8,543 bases of DNA from Candidatus Stahliibacteriota bacterium (GCA_030670605.1 DAOVBK010000051.1:1-8543); one strand, 5' to 3'; numbered from the stretch's first letter, positions 1-6,820 are shown. Program-made: numbers and translations. The notes: generated by a model not told the origin, from the letters alone.

Positions 1-194
1 AACGCGACATCGACGCCCGTGAGTCGTTTCGTAAAATTCCTATCGACATCAATACCTTTTACGGTGAAACCTTGTTTTTTCAATGATTTGAGTACACACT
101 GGCCTGAACCAATAGAGACTTCGCGCTCTGATGACCAGCCGCCATACAAAACGGCGATCTTTTTCTTCAGAAAGAACTTTCTTTCTTTGTCCAC
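1..194 (-). CDS. ddl: D-alanine--D-alanine ligase, N-terminal part (partial)
   Basis: Ddl is a cytoplasmic ATP-grasp enzyme that joins two D-alanines for the peptidoglycan pentapeptide. Only the first 64 codons are present; the gene runs off the left edge. The reading [20 protein letters not shown], at about residues 10-29, matches the N-terminal Ddl signature (hydrophobic strand, GG-x-S-x-EREVS, then a Ser/Gly turn), followed by a helix and a second strand ([10 protein letters not shown]). The ATP-binding and catalytic parts lie outside the window. The start is GTG at 194-192: in-frame TGA and TAG codons lie just upstream and no other start precedes the conserved strand. No Shine-Dalgarno sequence is visible. 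A promoter ends only 5 nt before the GTG, so the mRNA is probably leaderless. The gene is divergent from lapA. Other ATP-grasp ligases are unlikely given the EREVS motif, though the fragment is short. Confidence 0.85.
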   Translation of the reverse strand, partial: MDKERKFFLKKKIAVLYGGWSSEREVSIGSGQCVLKSLKKQGFTVKGIDVDRNFTKRLTGVDVA

Positions 195-199
195 GCACT

Positions 200-227
200 A
201 TCATAATCAGAGAAACGTATCAGTCAA
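200..227 (-). promoter_or_regulatory. sigma70-type promoter of ddl
   Basis: On the minus strand TTGACT (227-222) is followed by a 16-bp spacer and TATGAT (205-200). Five bases (AGTGC) separate the -10 hexamer from the GTG start of ddl. The expected +1 is at or next to the G of GTG, leaving no room for a ribosome binding site. The near-consensus hexamers are seen; promoter activity and leaderless initiation are inferred. Confidence 0.6.
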
Positions 228-228
228 G

Positions 229-345
229 TAATAAGAAGGCAAAGAGAAGAAGGCGACCAGAGCATCAGGGTATCAGGAAGTGGGTATCAGGAGACCAGGA
301 TATCAGAACATCAAGGCAAAAGGCAGAAGATAAAAGGCAAACGTA
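229..345. repeat. degenerate purine-rich short repeats (ATCAGG and AAAGGC types)
   Basis: This part of the ddl/lapA intergenic island has no credible gene. It holds irregular copies of TATCAGG-like units (264-268, 271-276, 285-290, 301-306 and a diverged copy near 309) embedded between AAGGC-type units at about 229-258 and 313-345. Spacing is irregular, so this is not a CRISPR or a clean minisatellite. It resembles the low-complexity units in the other islands of this window (6923-6988). Function unknown. Confidence 0.5.
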
Positions 346-370
346 TTAAATCGTAACCGAATGACGAAAC

Positions 371-480
371 CGTATCGCTTTTCGGTCCGCTCTGCGAGAA
401 TCCTCGCCAAAGGCGGGACAACCGCTAAACGAAATCCGCTGGCCACATCACGAATACGATCTACGATATACGAGTACGAG
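371..480. repeat. mosaic hairpin/repeat module, left copy
   Basis: A non-coding stretch before lapA that shares several short blocks with the island at 7208-7364: CGCTTTT (376-382), AATCCGCT (433-440), an AATCC-CGC block with GGCGGGA (399-418) and CACGAATACGA (449-459). It contains the perfect hairpin GCGAG-AATC-CTCGC (394-407) and the competing hairpin CGCC-AAA-GGCG (405-415). From 459 to 480 come CGA-rich units (CTACGATATACGAGTACGAG). Block order differs between the two islands, so they are related mosaics rather than simple copies. No open frame here looks like a protein. Confidence 0.45.
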
Positions 481-490
481 ACACTCACCC

Positions 491-518
491 TTGACAATTC
501 TATGCGGGTATGTATGAT
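491..518 (+). promoter_or_regulatory. sigma70-type promoter of the lapA-lapB-SPOR operon
   Basis: TTGACA (491-496), a 16-bp spacer and TATGAT (513-518). The expected +1 is about 524-525, which falls on the AGGAGG Shine-Dalgarno (524-529) of lapA. The leader would be only about 10 nt, with the Shine-Dalgarno at the very 5' end. The consensus -35 box makes this a good promoter call; the exact start site is inferred. Confidence 0.65.
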
Positions 519-533
519 TACCCAGGAGGTTTC

Positions 534-830
534 ATGCGACTGTTGGGATTGATCTTCCTCATCGTAGTAATTGGCCTTGTTGGCGGTTTCATGTGGCTCA
601 ATCGGCAGCCAACCGTGGTTGTCGATGTGTTCGGTTACCATCTCTATGATATCTCGCTCTCAATGGTATGTTTCTATGCATTCATGGTCGGTATGGTCTT
701 CGTCATTATTTTTGCTCTGGTTGACGAGATTGTGCTCAGGAGTACTATCCACCGACTGCGCAGAGAAAACAGAAATCTGCGCAAAGAACTCAACTCACTC
801 CGGAATATGCCGCTTGAGGGAGAGAAATGA
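534..830 (+). CDS. lapA: LapA-domain inner-membrane protein
   Basis: A 98-residue membrane protein of the LapA (YciS) type. In E. coli LapA works with LapB in lipopolysaccharide assembly and in control of LpxC turnover. Hydrophobic segments lie at about residues 4-22 and 42-65, separated by a short loop (NRQPTVVVDVFGYHLYDI). A charged coiled-coil-like tail (about 72-91, RRENRNLRKELNSLRN) faces the cytoplasm. The size matches E. coli LapA (about 100 aa). The start is ATG 534, because AGGAGG at 524-529 sits 4 nt upstream; the in-frame ATG at 510 lies inside the promoter and would add a polar MYDYPGGF. The stop overlaps the lapB start as ATGA, so translation is probably coupled. Similarity is to the general two-TM LapA domain, and identification leans on the LapB neighbour. 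Confidence 0.75.
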   Translation: MRLLGLIFLIVVIGLVGGFMWLNRQPTVVVDVFGYHLYDISLSMVCFYAFMVGMVFVIIFALVDEIVLRSTIHRLRRENRNLRKELNSLRNMPLEGEK

Positions 831-1960
831 TCACAGCAATCGCTGTTATCATTATCGTTCTCGTCGTTTTCATCCTTTTCCTCTACGTCCGACAGAGGAG
901 GGGTAAACTGACCGGATATGCTCCCTATATTGAGGCGCTCGTTGCGCTCCTCGAAAATGATGATGCGACGGCGATGAAAAAACTCAAGGAGACGGTGAAT
1001 CTTGATAGCGACCTTATTGATGCCTACATACGACTCGGTGCTCTCTACAGGAAGCAAGGCGACGTGCCGCGCGCCACTCAGATTCACCAATCACTCACGG
1101 TGCGACCAACACTCAAAATGCGTGAGGAGAAGAGGGTGTTTTATGCACTCGTCGATGATATGATTGCTGCCAATCGGAAAAACAAGGCAATATCCCTTCT
1201 GCGCGAGATACTCAAAATAGACAAAAAGGACACGCATGCTCGAGGGTTCATCCTCAAACTCTATGAAGAGATGGGTACCTATGCTGATTGCATAACGATA
1301 TACGAGGAAGGCGGATTTAAGCGCAAAGACCCACAGCGACATGCATTTTATTACGCGTCACTCGCAAAAGCCAAATTGCAAAGCATCACCGGAAAAGATG
1401 CAGAGAAGGAGAAAGAGGCAGTTAACCTGCTCAAGAAAGCGCTCAAGATTTCATCGGATTCACTTTCTGCGTTGTACTATCTGGCAGCATATTTTGAACA
1501 GAAAGGTAATCTGAAGAAAGCAATGGAGTACTACCGCAGGATTGTTACAGAACACCCTGATCAGGCATATCTCATCATGCCCGCATTTGAAAAAATACAT
1601 TTTGAGCTTGGATCATTTGATGAAATCATTCCCGTTTATGAACGGGTTTTCCGGGAACACCCGAACAATTTCACTATCGGTCTTGCACTTGCCGCACTGT
1701 ATGAAAAGAAGAACGTTGTTGAGATGGCACGCGAGGTTTATGGAAAACTGTCCCAGGAGTTTCCGCAGAATGTTTTGGCTTCTCTCCGTCTGCTGAAATC
1801 GCAGACAGATGATGAAGCATTCAAGGAGCAGATCAACGAGATTGAGAACAGGCTGGCACGTACTGCATTCAAATGTACGAATTGTGGTTTTGATGTTGAT
1901 GAAAAAACATTTCTTTGTCCACAATGTCACGCAGTAGAATCATTTTTGCCGCATTCATAA
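827..1960 (+). CDS. lapB: LapB-like TPR protein with C-terminal rubredoxin-type zinc knuckle
   Basis: LapB (YciM) is a membrane-anchored TPR scaffold that, in E. coli, recruits LpxC to FtsH and so sets the rate of LPS synthesis. The 377 residues match the known order. An N-terminal transmembrane anchor spans about 2-21, followed by the basic stop RQRRGK. TPR-type helical hairpins follow through to about 335; clear units are AYIRLGALYRKQGDVPRAT at about 66-84 and LYYLAAYFEQKGNLKKAME at about 216-234. The C-terminal metal site has Cys350, Cys353, Cys364 and Cys367 (CTNCGF...LCPQCHA), typical of LapB. The start is ATG 827, with GAGGGAG at 816-822. It overlaps lapA by 4 nt and the SPOR gene by 37 nt. 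Whether it controls an LpxC here cannot be seen, since no lpx gene lies in the window. Confidence 0.85.
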   Translation: MITAIAVIIIVLVVFILFLYVRQRRGKLTGYAPYIEALVALLENDDATAMKKLKETVNLDSDLIDAYIRLGALYRKQGDVPRATQIHQSLTVRPTLKMREEKRVFYALVDDMIAANRKNKAISLLREILKIDKKDTHARGFILKLYEEMGTYADCITIYEEGGFKRKDPQRHAFYYASLAKAKLQSITGKDAEKEKEAVNLLKKALKISSDSLSALYYLAAYFEQKGNLKKAMEYYRRIVTEHPDQAYLIMPAFEKIHFELGSFDEIIPVYERVFREHPNNFTIGLALAALYEKKNVVEMAREVYGKLSQEFPQNVLASLRLLKSQTDDEAFKEQINEIENRLARTAFKCTNCGFDVDEKTFLCPQCHAVESFLPHS

Positions 1961-2685
1961 TACCGGCCATTCTTATTGCCGCAAACATAGATGAGGCGAT
2001 AAGATTGTTCAATGCTTTTCAGTTTGAACAATCTCGTGAACTATTCTACGAGGTCGTCCAGGACAAAACGAATCCGCGCATTGCAGAAGCATATTACTAC
2101 TTGGGTCGTTTGTCAGTATCTCCTGACTCGGCATTGCACTACTATCGGTTAGTTACCAACGATTTTTCAGAATCTCGTTATGCCGACATCTCTCATTTGG
2201 AAATTGCAAAAATCCATATTGCGCGCCATAGCTACACGTCTTCTATCATAACACTTAACGGTCTCCTGGAGAAATACCCGGATACCGACGTGAAGGACGA
2301 AGTTCTTTTCTGGCTCGGTGTATCATACATGAGTAATGATCAGGAAGAGCAGGGGGTGAGTGTCATCAAGCACCTGCGTACGACATACCCACAGTCGATC
2401 TGGAGCGAGCGCGCAGCCAACGTACTTCCAGAGACACCGGGACAAACAAAACGATCATATTTCACTGTTCAGGTTGGTTCTTACCGCAATAAAGACAATG
2501 CCCAGAGGCACGCCGCAGAGATGCGCGAACACGGTTTTGATACAGAGGTGGTTGAGGCTCTGGTCAAGGGCACGACGTACTTTCGCGTGTGGGTTGGTGC
2601 ATTCCCGACGATGGAACAGGCAAAGGCGTTTTCCCTCAGACTGGACTCACTCGGCATTAAAGGGAATGTCGTCAAAGGATACTAA
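1924..2685 (+). CDS. secreted TPR and SPOR-domain protein
   Basis: A 253-residue exported protein. An N-terminal signal peptide (MSRSRIIFAAFIIPAILIAA) probably ends near residue 20 without a lipobox Cys. TPR-like helical repeats cover about 22-160 (EAYYYLGRLS, VLFWLGVSYMSNDQEEQG). A C-terminal SPOR domain spans about 178-253 (YFTVQVGSYRNKDNAQRHAA ... RVWVGAF). SPOR domains bind denuded glycan strands of peptidoglycan, often at division septa, so a periplasmic envelope or division role is likely. The start is set at ATG 1924, which begins the signal peptide cleanly; an in-frame TTG at 1915 is the only alternative because TGA precedes it at 1900. There is no Shine-Dalgarno. The start lies inside the lapB zinc-knuckle codons, so translation probably depends on lapB. 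No specific gene name is justified. Confidence 0.8.
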   Translation: MSRSRIIFAAFIIPAILIAANIDEAIRLFNAFQFEQSRELFYEVVQDKTNPRIAEAYYYLGRLSVSPDSALHYYRLVTNDFSESRYADISHLEIAKIHIARHSYTSSIITLNGLLEKYPDTDVKDEVLFWLGVSYMSNDQEEQGVSVIKHLRTTYPQSIWSERAANVLPETPGQTKRSYFTVQVGSYRNKDNAQRHAAEMREHGFDTEVVEALVKGTTYFRVWVGAFPTMEQAKAFSLRLDSLGIKGNVVKGY

Positions 2686-2701
2686 CCCTGGTGAACCAGG
2701 G
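2686..2701 (+). other. hairpin directly after the SPOR gene stop
   Basis: CCCTGG-TGAA-CCAGGG, a perfect 6-bp stem with a tetraloop, begins at the base after the TAA stop. No T-run follows (AAGTTCC), so it is not a canonical intrinsic terminator. It could pause transcription or stabilise a 3' end between the envelope genes and mutS, or be a palindromic repeat. Confidence 0.5.
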
Positions 2702-2708
2702 AAGTTCC

Positions 2709-2732
2709 AAATCCTAAGCACTAAATCCCAAG
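2709..2732 (+). repeat. two-copy short direct repeat upstream of mutS
   Basis: AAATCCTAAG (2709-2718) and AAATCCCAAG (2723-2732) differ at one base and are 14 nt apart. They sit in the 84-nt gap before mutS and resemble the degenerate short units of the larger islands. I see no promoter of the TTGACA-16-TATAAT type in this gap. Confidence 0.35.
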
Positions 2733-2769
2733 AAGTATGAATACCTAATGTGGGTTCCTTCATAACGCT

Positions 2770-5214
2770 ATGCAAATAACATCCCTCCTTGAACAGTATC
2801 AAAGGATAAAAGATAAATACAAAGATACACTTTTGTTGTTCCGGGTGGGTGATTTTTATGAGTTCTACTACGATGATGCGAAACGTGCGAGCTCCTGTCT
2901 CGGTATCACACTTACTTCGAAAACAATACAGAAGGGAGTTAAGGTTCCGCTGGCAGGTGTGCCGATCAAGGCATGTGAGAACTATATTGCGAAGCTGGTC
3001 AAGCACGGATTCAAGGTAGCAATATGTGAACAACTGGAACCTGCTGGAAAAGGTAAGAAACTAGTCGCCCGAGATGTTGTTGAAGTCATTACACCGGGCA
3101 CTATCCTCCGACCATCACTACTCGATGAGAAGAAGTCATTGTATCTTGCTGCGTGTCTGCCCGACGAAGAGACCGTTGGTGTCGCATTCTGTGATGTGAC
3201 AAGCGGAGAGTTCTCGTGCGGTGAAGTTGCTGGTATGCCCCTGCAGGAAATACTGGCGCGCAAAGAGGTGAAGGAAGTCGTCGCGCCGGAGGGCTTAGAG
3301 ATGAAAACAGACGTGCCGCTTTCATTTCTCGATGGTTACCACTTCATATGTGATATCGCGTACAAGAAGCTCCTGGATCATTTTAAGGTTGTTACGCTGG
3401 AAGGCTTTGGCATAGAGGGCAAGAAGCTCGCAATAAGTGCTGCAGGAGCGCTCCTTCACTACTTGTCAGAAAGGCACAAGTTGTCACTCTCACATATCAC
3501 TGCAGTCTCTCTATTCGAAGTAGAGGATAGACTCTATCTTGATGAAGCAACACGCAAGAATCTTGAGATCTTTGAGAATATTCGGGGTGTTGATAAGCGA
3601 ACATTACTATGGGTCATGGACAGTTGTCTCACCGCTTTTGGAAAAAGAAGAGTACGGCGCGAATTGCTCGAGCCGCTCATTGACACCCAGGTGATTGAAA
3701 AACGATTGGATGCTGTTGAAGAATTGAAAAACAAGGAATTTCTAAGACAGGAGTTAGGTGAATTGTTTAAATCAATGCGTGATGTTGAACGCATCATCGC
3801 ACGGGTTGCCTGTAAGCGCATTCTTCCACGGGAGATGATGACGCTCAAAGAATCTTTGGAACTGTATCCAAAGATTAAGGAAATGATATCAGCATGTACA
3901 TGTGACGTGCTCAGAGAGATTCACGCGTGCGTTGATGATTTTCATACCATTGTAACGGCAATAGATGAGGCACTCGTTTCCGAACCACCGATGGCTCTTG
4001 ATGAAGGCGGCATTATTAAGGAGGGTTATAGAAAAGAGCTTGATGAGTTGAGGAATATTGCTCGAGGCGGCAAAGACTGGCTCCTTGCCCTTGAATCTGA
4101 AGAAAGGAAAAAAACCGGTATCGCGTCTCTCAAGGTTGCTTACAACTCGGTGTTTGGATACTACATTGAGATTACGAAACCCAATCTTCAGTATGTTCCA
4201 AATTCATACATCAGAAAACAGACGCTGGCAAATGCGGAGCGATTCTACACACCGGAGCTGAAAGAGTTTGAGCAGAAGATCATCGGCGCTGAAGAGAAAA
4301 TGAAGTTGCTTGAACGTGACCTGTATGTTGCCCTACGTGACGAAATTGCGCAACATACTGAGGCAGTACTCAATGCAACACGCGCAATTGGACTTCTCGA
4401 TATGGTTCAGGGATTTGCCCAAAATGCTGCCATGTATAACTATGCACGACCTGTTGTTAACAGTAACAGTCGGATAAGCATAACTGAGGGCCGTCATCCG
4501 GTTGTTGAGCGACTTCTCGAACGAGGTTCGTATGTGCCGAATGATGTTTCTGTTGATCGCGACGCGCATCAAGTTCTCATCATCACAGGACCAAACATGT
4601 CGGGAAAATCGACCTACTTGCGGCAGGTTGCATTAACCGCGCTCATGGCGCAGGTTGGTAGTTTTGTACCTGCCAAAGAAGCGACAATCGGCATCGTTGA
4701 TAAGATATTTACCCGTATCGGTGCGAGTGACGATATTGCAAAAGGCGTGAGTACATTTCTTGCCGAGATGATGGAAACGGCAAACATATTGAATAACATG
4801 ACGGACAAGAGCCTTGTGATCCTGGACGAAGTCGGGCGAGGTACATCAACCTATGATGGCCTTGCGCTCGCGTGGGCAGTTGTTGAGCATCTCCGGAATA
4901 CAAATCGAGCACGTACGCTTTTTGCGACACATTTTCACGAACTGACAAGAATCGAAGAGTTTGTAGAGGGCGTGAAGAACTACAACTTTCTCGTTAAAGA
5001 ATGGGGCGATGAGATCGTGTTTCTCCGCAAGCTGAGTCCGGGACCAAGTGATCAATCCTACGGTATCCATGTTGCTCGGCTTGCCGGATTGCCTCCCTCA
5101 GTGATACAGCGTGCGAAGATGGTTCTCAGGAATTTTGAAGAAGGGGAGGTTCTTAGTATGAGGCGAATGAAACGCACAAAACTAACACAGCGAGATCTTT
5201 TTGTCGATACGTAG
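2770..5214 (+). CDS. mutS: DNA mismatch repair protein MutS
   Basis: MutS recognises base mismatches and small loops and, with ATP, recruits MutL. The 814 residues are complete and close to T. aquaticus MutS length (about 811). The mismatch-reading Phe-x-Glu motif is F29-Y30-E31 in GDFYEFYYDDA. The connector, lever and clamp regions follow. The ABC-type ATPase carries Walker A GPNMSGKST at 607-615, Walker B and signature region LDEVGRGTST with D686 and E687, and the His motif ATHFHEL at 719-725. The long C-terminal tetramerisation tail of E. coli MutS is missing. The protein instead ends in QRDLF (807-811), a good match to the beta-clamp-binding pentapeptide. ATG 2770 is the only start after an in-frame TAA at 2746; no Shine-Dalgarno is visible. 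It probably receives transcription from the lapA operon, as no own promoter is evident. Confidence 0.97.
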   Translation: MQITSLLEQYQRIKDKYKDTLLLFRVGDFYEFYYDDAKRASSCLGITLTSKTIQKGVKVPLAGVPIKACENYIAKLVKHGFKVAICEQLEPAGKGKKLVARDVVEVITPGTILRPSLLDEKKSLYLAACLPDEETVGVAFCDVTSGEFSCGEVAGMPLQEILARKEVKEVVAPEGLEMKTDVPLSFLDGYHFICDIAYKKLLDHFKVVTLEGFGIEGKKLAISAAGALLHYLSERHKLSLSHITAVSLFEVEDRLYLDEATRKNLEIFENIRGVDKRTLLWVMDSCLTAFGKRRVRRELLEPLIDTQVIEKRLDAVEELKNKEFLRQELGELFKSMRDVERIIARVACKRILPREMMTLKESLELYPKIKEMISACTCDVLREIHACVDDFHTIVTAIDEALVSEPPMALDEGGIIKEGYRKELDELRNIARGGKDWLLALESEERKKTGIASLKVAYNSVFGYYIEITKPNLQYVPNSYIRKQTLANAERFYTPELKEFEQKIIGAEEKMKLLERDLYVALRDEIAQHTEAVLNATRAIGLLDMVQGFAQNAAMYNYARPVVNSNSRISITEGRHPVVERLLERGSYVPNDVSVDRDAHQVLIITGPNMSGKSTYLRQVALTALMAQVGSFVPAKEATIGIVDKIFTRIGASDDIAKGVSTFLAEMMETANILNNMTDKSLVILDEVGRGTSTYDGLALAWAVVEHLRNTNRARTLFATHFHELTRIEEFVEGVKNYNFLVKEWGDEIVFLRKLSPGPSDQSYGIHVARLAGLPPSVIQRAKMVLRNFEEGEVLSMRRMKRTKLTQRDLFVDT

Positions 5215-5236
5215 AAATACTGGTACTAACCCCCTC

Positions 5237-5264
5237 TTGACATTTGCATGGAGTTAATTATAAT
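5237..5264 (+). promoter_or_regulatory. perfect consensus sigma70 promoter with no protein gene behind it
   Basis: TTGACA (5237-5242), 16 bp, TATAAT (5259-5264): both hexamers are exact consensus. It lies 22 nt after the mutS stop and fires away from mutS into about 190 bases before the convergent wbpA end. The expected +1 is near 5271. The minus strand has an opposed TTGACA at 5291-5286 with TTTATT 18 bp downstream, so weaker divergent initiation antisense to the mutS 3' end is possible. Confidence 0.65.
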
Positions 5265-5270
5265 AAACCG

Positions 5271-5459
5271 TACCGAATAGTGATTTGTCAAACAAGTAGA
5301 AGATAACGATTTCCCCTCCCGGTCGCGACCTGCGGGTCGCGGCCGGAATTCTTTAAAACCCCCGAAAAAACGAGAATGTATTGGCTCGATGACCGCTTTC
5401 ACTATGTGAAGACAAGAAAGCGCCTGAACTGCCATCAGGTACGGTTCCAGCAGTCTTTT
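5271..5459 (+). ncRNA. candidate structured small RNA
   Basis: This is sequence that would be transcribed from the consensus promoter at 5237-5264. It contains a 12-bp GC-rich hairpin (5319-5330 with 5335-5346, loop TGCG, one G-U pair) and the hairpin CGCTTTC/GAAAGCG (5394-5400 with 5416-5422), with TTCAC-TAT-GTGAA as an alternative inside it. A long-range match joins AACCGTACC (5266-5274) to GGTACGGTT (5438-5446), partly upstream of the expected +1. A terminator-like hairpin and TCTTTT close the unit. I do not see the hallmarks of tmRNA, SRP RNA or RNase P RNA. A short frame from ATG 5376 to TAG 5465 (29 codons, containing FHYVKTRKRLN) lies within it; it has no Shine-Dalgarno and might be a remnant of a multi-copy element. 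RNA gene status is inferred from promoter plus structure only. Confidence 0.35.
5424..5459. terminator. possible bidirectional terminator between convergent genes
   Basis: An imperfect stem (CTGAACTG against CGGTTCCAG with one bulge, loop centred on ATCA, 5424-5450) is followed on the plus strand by CAGTCTTTTG and on the minus strand by the T-rich GCGCTTTCTTGTCTT. It sits 12 nt beyond the wbpA stop. The stem is not strong and the T-runs are interrupted, so the call is tentative. The same bases can instead pair with 5266-5274. Confidence 0.3.
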
Positions 5460-5461
5460 GC

Positions 5462-6763
5462 TTAGGGCGCACCCAATTTTCTGACCTTTTTACTCTTTTT
5501 CGTTATCGCTTTACGTGTATCGACTATTAGACGGGGGTGTTTTGCGATTAAATGGTTGTCATAGGCAGTGTGTTTGTTGAGTATAACGACTGCATCATAT
5601 TTCTTCAGTTCGCGCGCGTTCAATGAAACCGATGTAATTTTCTTACCGTTGGTAGAGAATGCTGGAACATGTGGGTCATTATACTTCACAACACCAACCA
5701 TTGGCTTAATGATGTGATACACTTTTATTGCTGGTGAATCTCTTAGATCAGAGATATCTTTTTTGAACGCCATGCCCAAAAGAAGTACCCGAGCCGTGCT
5801 CGGACAGACGCCCGATTCGCTGAGCGCGTTTATCGTTTTATTGACAATGAAGTACGGCATATCTTCATTAATGCGTGCTGAGAGTTCAATAAAAACAGTA
5901 TGGAAATCATACTCCCGTGCCTTCCATGAAAGGTAATACGGGTCAATGGGAATGCAGTGACCACCAACACCTGGGCCAGGATAGAATGGCATGTAACCAA
6001 ATGGCTTTGTTTTTGCCGCCTCGATAACCTCCCAAATATCGATGCTGCCCATGCGTTCGCAGAGTTGGGCAAATTCATTAACGAGAGCGATATTCACATT
6101 TCTGAATGTATTCTCGAGAAGTTTTGTCATCTCTGCAGCACGGGGCGATGAAACCGGATGCACCTTGTTCATGAACTGCTTATAGAAAAGCGTGGTGAGC
6201 CGGGTACACTTTTTTGTCACCCCGCCGATTACCGTCGGTGTATTGAGCACACCGAATCGTTTGTTTCCCGGGTCTATTCTCTCAGGACAGAATGCAAGGA
6301 AGTAGTCGCGGCCAACACGTAAACCGCGTTCATCCAGAATGGGCTGTACAACCTTTTCCGTGGTTTCTGGATACGTCGTACTCTTCAGGATAATGAGCTG
6401 TCCTTTTCTGAGTGTCTTCTTGATTTCACGGGTGCTGTTTATGACTGGTTCGAGATTCGGTTCCTTATTGACGTCAACAGGCGTTGGCACGCAGATGATA
6501 ATGATGTCGCAGAACTTAAGTTTTCGGTGATCAGTCGTCGCTTTGATTTTTCCGTTTTTCACCAGTTTGCGTAAGGTCTGTGAATCAACATCGCCTATTG
6601 CAGACATACCGCGGTTCACTTCGCGTACACGCCTGCTATCAATGTCAATACCAATAATACTGAATCCGCATTTGGCAATCTCGACGGCGAGCGGCAAACC
6701 AACATAACCAAGACCAATAATACCGATTTTTACTTTTCTATTTTTTATCGCATTTTCAAGCAT
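5462..6763 (-). CDS. wbpA: UDP-N-acetylglucosamine 6-dehydrogenase (WbpA type)
   Basis: A cytoplasmic NAD-dependent enzyme that oxidises C6 of a UDP-sugar in two steps, most likely UDP-GlcNAc to UDP-GlcNAc-uronate for surface polysaccharide or glycan synthesis. The 433 residues are full length. The Rossmann dinucleotide motif GLGYVG is at 17-22 (IGIIGLGYVGLPLA). STTYPETTE lies at 128-136 and FCPERIDPG at 158-166. AEMTKLLENTFRNVNIALVNE starts at residue 210 and carries the conserved Lys214 and Asn218. The catalytic loop is GPGVGGHCIPIDP with Cys270. The following YYLSWKAREYDFHT segment is characteristic of WbpA rather than UDP-glucose dehydrogenases (GGSCFPKD) or WecC (GGHCIAVDP). A UDP-GalNAc substrate cannot be excluded. 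ATG 6763 has AGGAGA at 6774-6769, 5 nt upstream. The gene is transcribed alone, without the sugar-gene neighbours usual for this family. Confidence 0.9.
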   Translation of the reverse strand: MLENAIKNRKVKIGIIGLGYVGLPLAVEIAKCGFSIIGIDIDSRRVREVNRGMSAIGDVDSQTLRKLVKNGKIKATTDHRKLKFCDIIIICVPTPVDVNKEPNLEPVINSTREIKKTLRKGQLIILKSTTYPETTEKVVQPILDERGLRVGRDYFLAFCPERIDPGNKRFGVLNTPTVIGGVTKKCTRLTTLFYKQFMNKVHPVSSPRAAEMTKLLENTFRNVNIALVNEFAQLCERMGSIDIWEVIEAAKTKPFGYMPFYPGPGVGGHCIPIDPYYLSWKAREYDFHTVFIELSARINEDMPYFIVNKTINALSESGVCPSTARVLLLGMAFKKDISDLRDSPAIKVYHIIKPMVGVVKYNDPHVPAFSTNGKKITSVSLNARELKKYDAVVILNKHTAYDNHLIAKHPRLIVDTRKAITKKSKKVRKLGAP

Positions 6764-6792
6764 GACATTCTCCTCTCTGTTTCATCGCGTCT

Positions 6793-6820
6793 ATTATACA
6801 TTTTTTCTTGGACGAATCAA
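6793..6820 (-). promoter_or_regulatory. sigma70-type promoter of the wbpA-type gene
   Basis: On the minus strand TTGATT (6820-6815), a 16-bp spacer and TATAAT (6798-6793). The +1 is expected near 6786, giving a leader of about 23 nt that holds the AGGAGA ribosome binding site. This is the only promoter here with a conventional leader length before a start codon. Confidence 0.65.

Noticed and set aside
510..533. Upstream in-frame ATG for lapA at 510
   Set aside because: It lies within the promoter (-10 box 513-518), so it would not be in the transcript. ATG 534 has AGGAGG in front.
303..641. 112-residue minus-strand frame spanning the lapA promoter and 5' end
   Set aside because: It crosses the lapA promoter, Shine-Dalgarno and first transmembrane segment antisense, has no ribosome binding site and reads as repetitive text.
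674..1090. 138-residue minus-strand frame opposite lapA/lapB
   Set aside because: Shadow of two well-supported plus-strand genes; composition (DENDENDN stretches) mirrors the antisense of a transmembrane segment.
2686..2701. Rho-independent terminator before mutS
   Set aside because: The stem is perfect, but the sequence after it (AAGTTCCAAATCC) has no T-run, so it is listed only as a hairpin.
5271..5459. tmRNA, SRP RNA or RNase P RNA
   Set aside because: I looked for a tRNA-like end with tag frame, the conserved SRP apical loop and the RNase P core words and did not find them.
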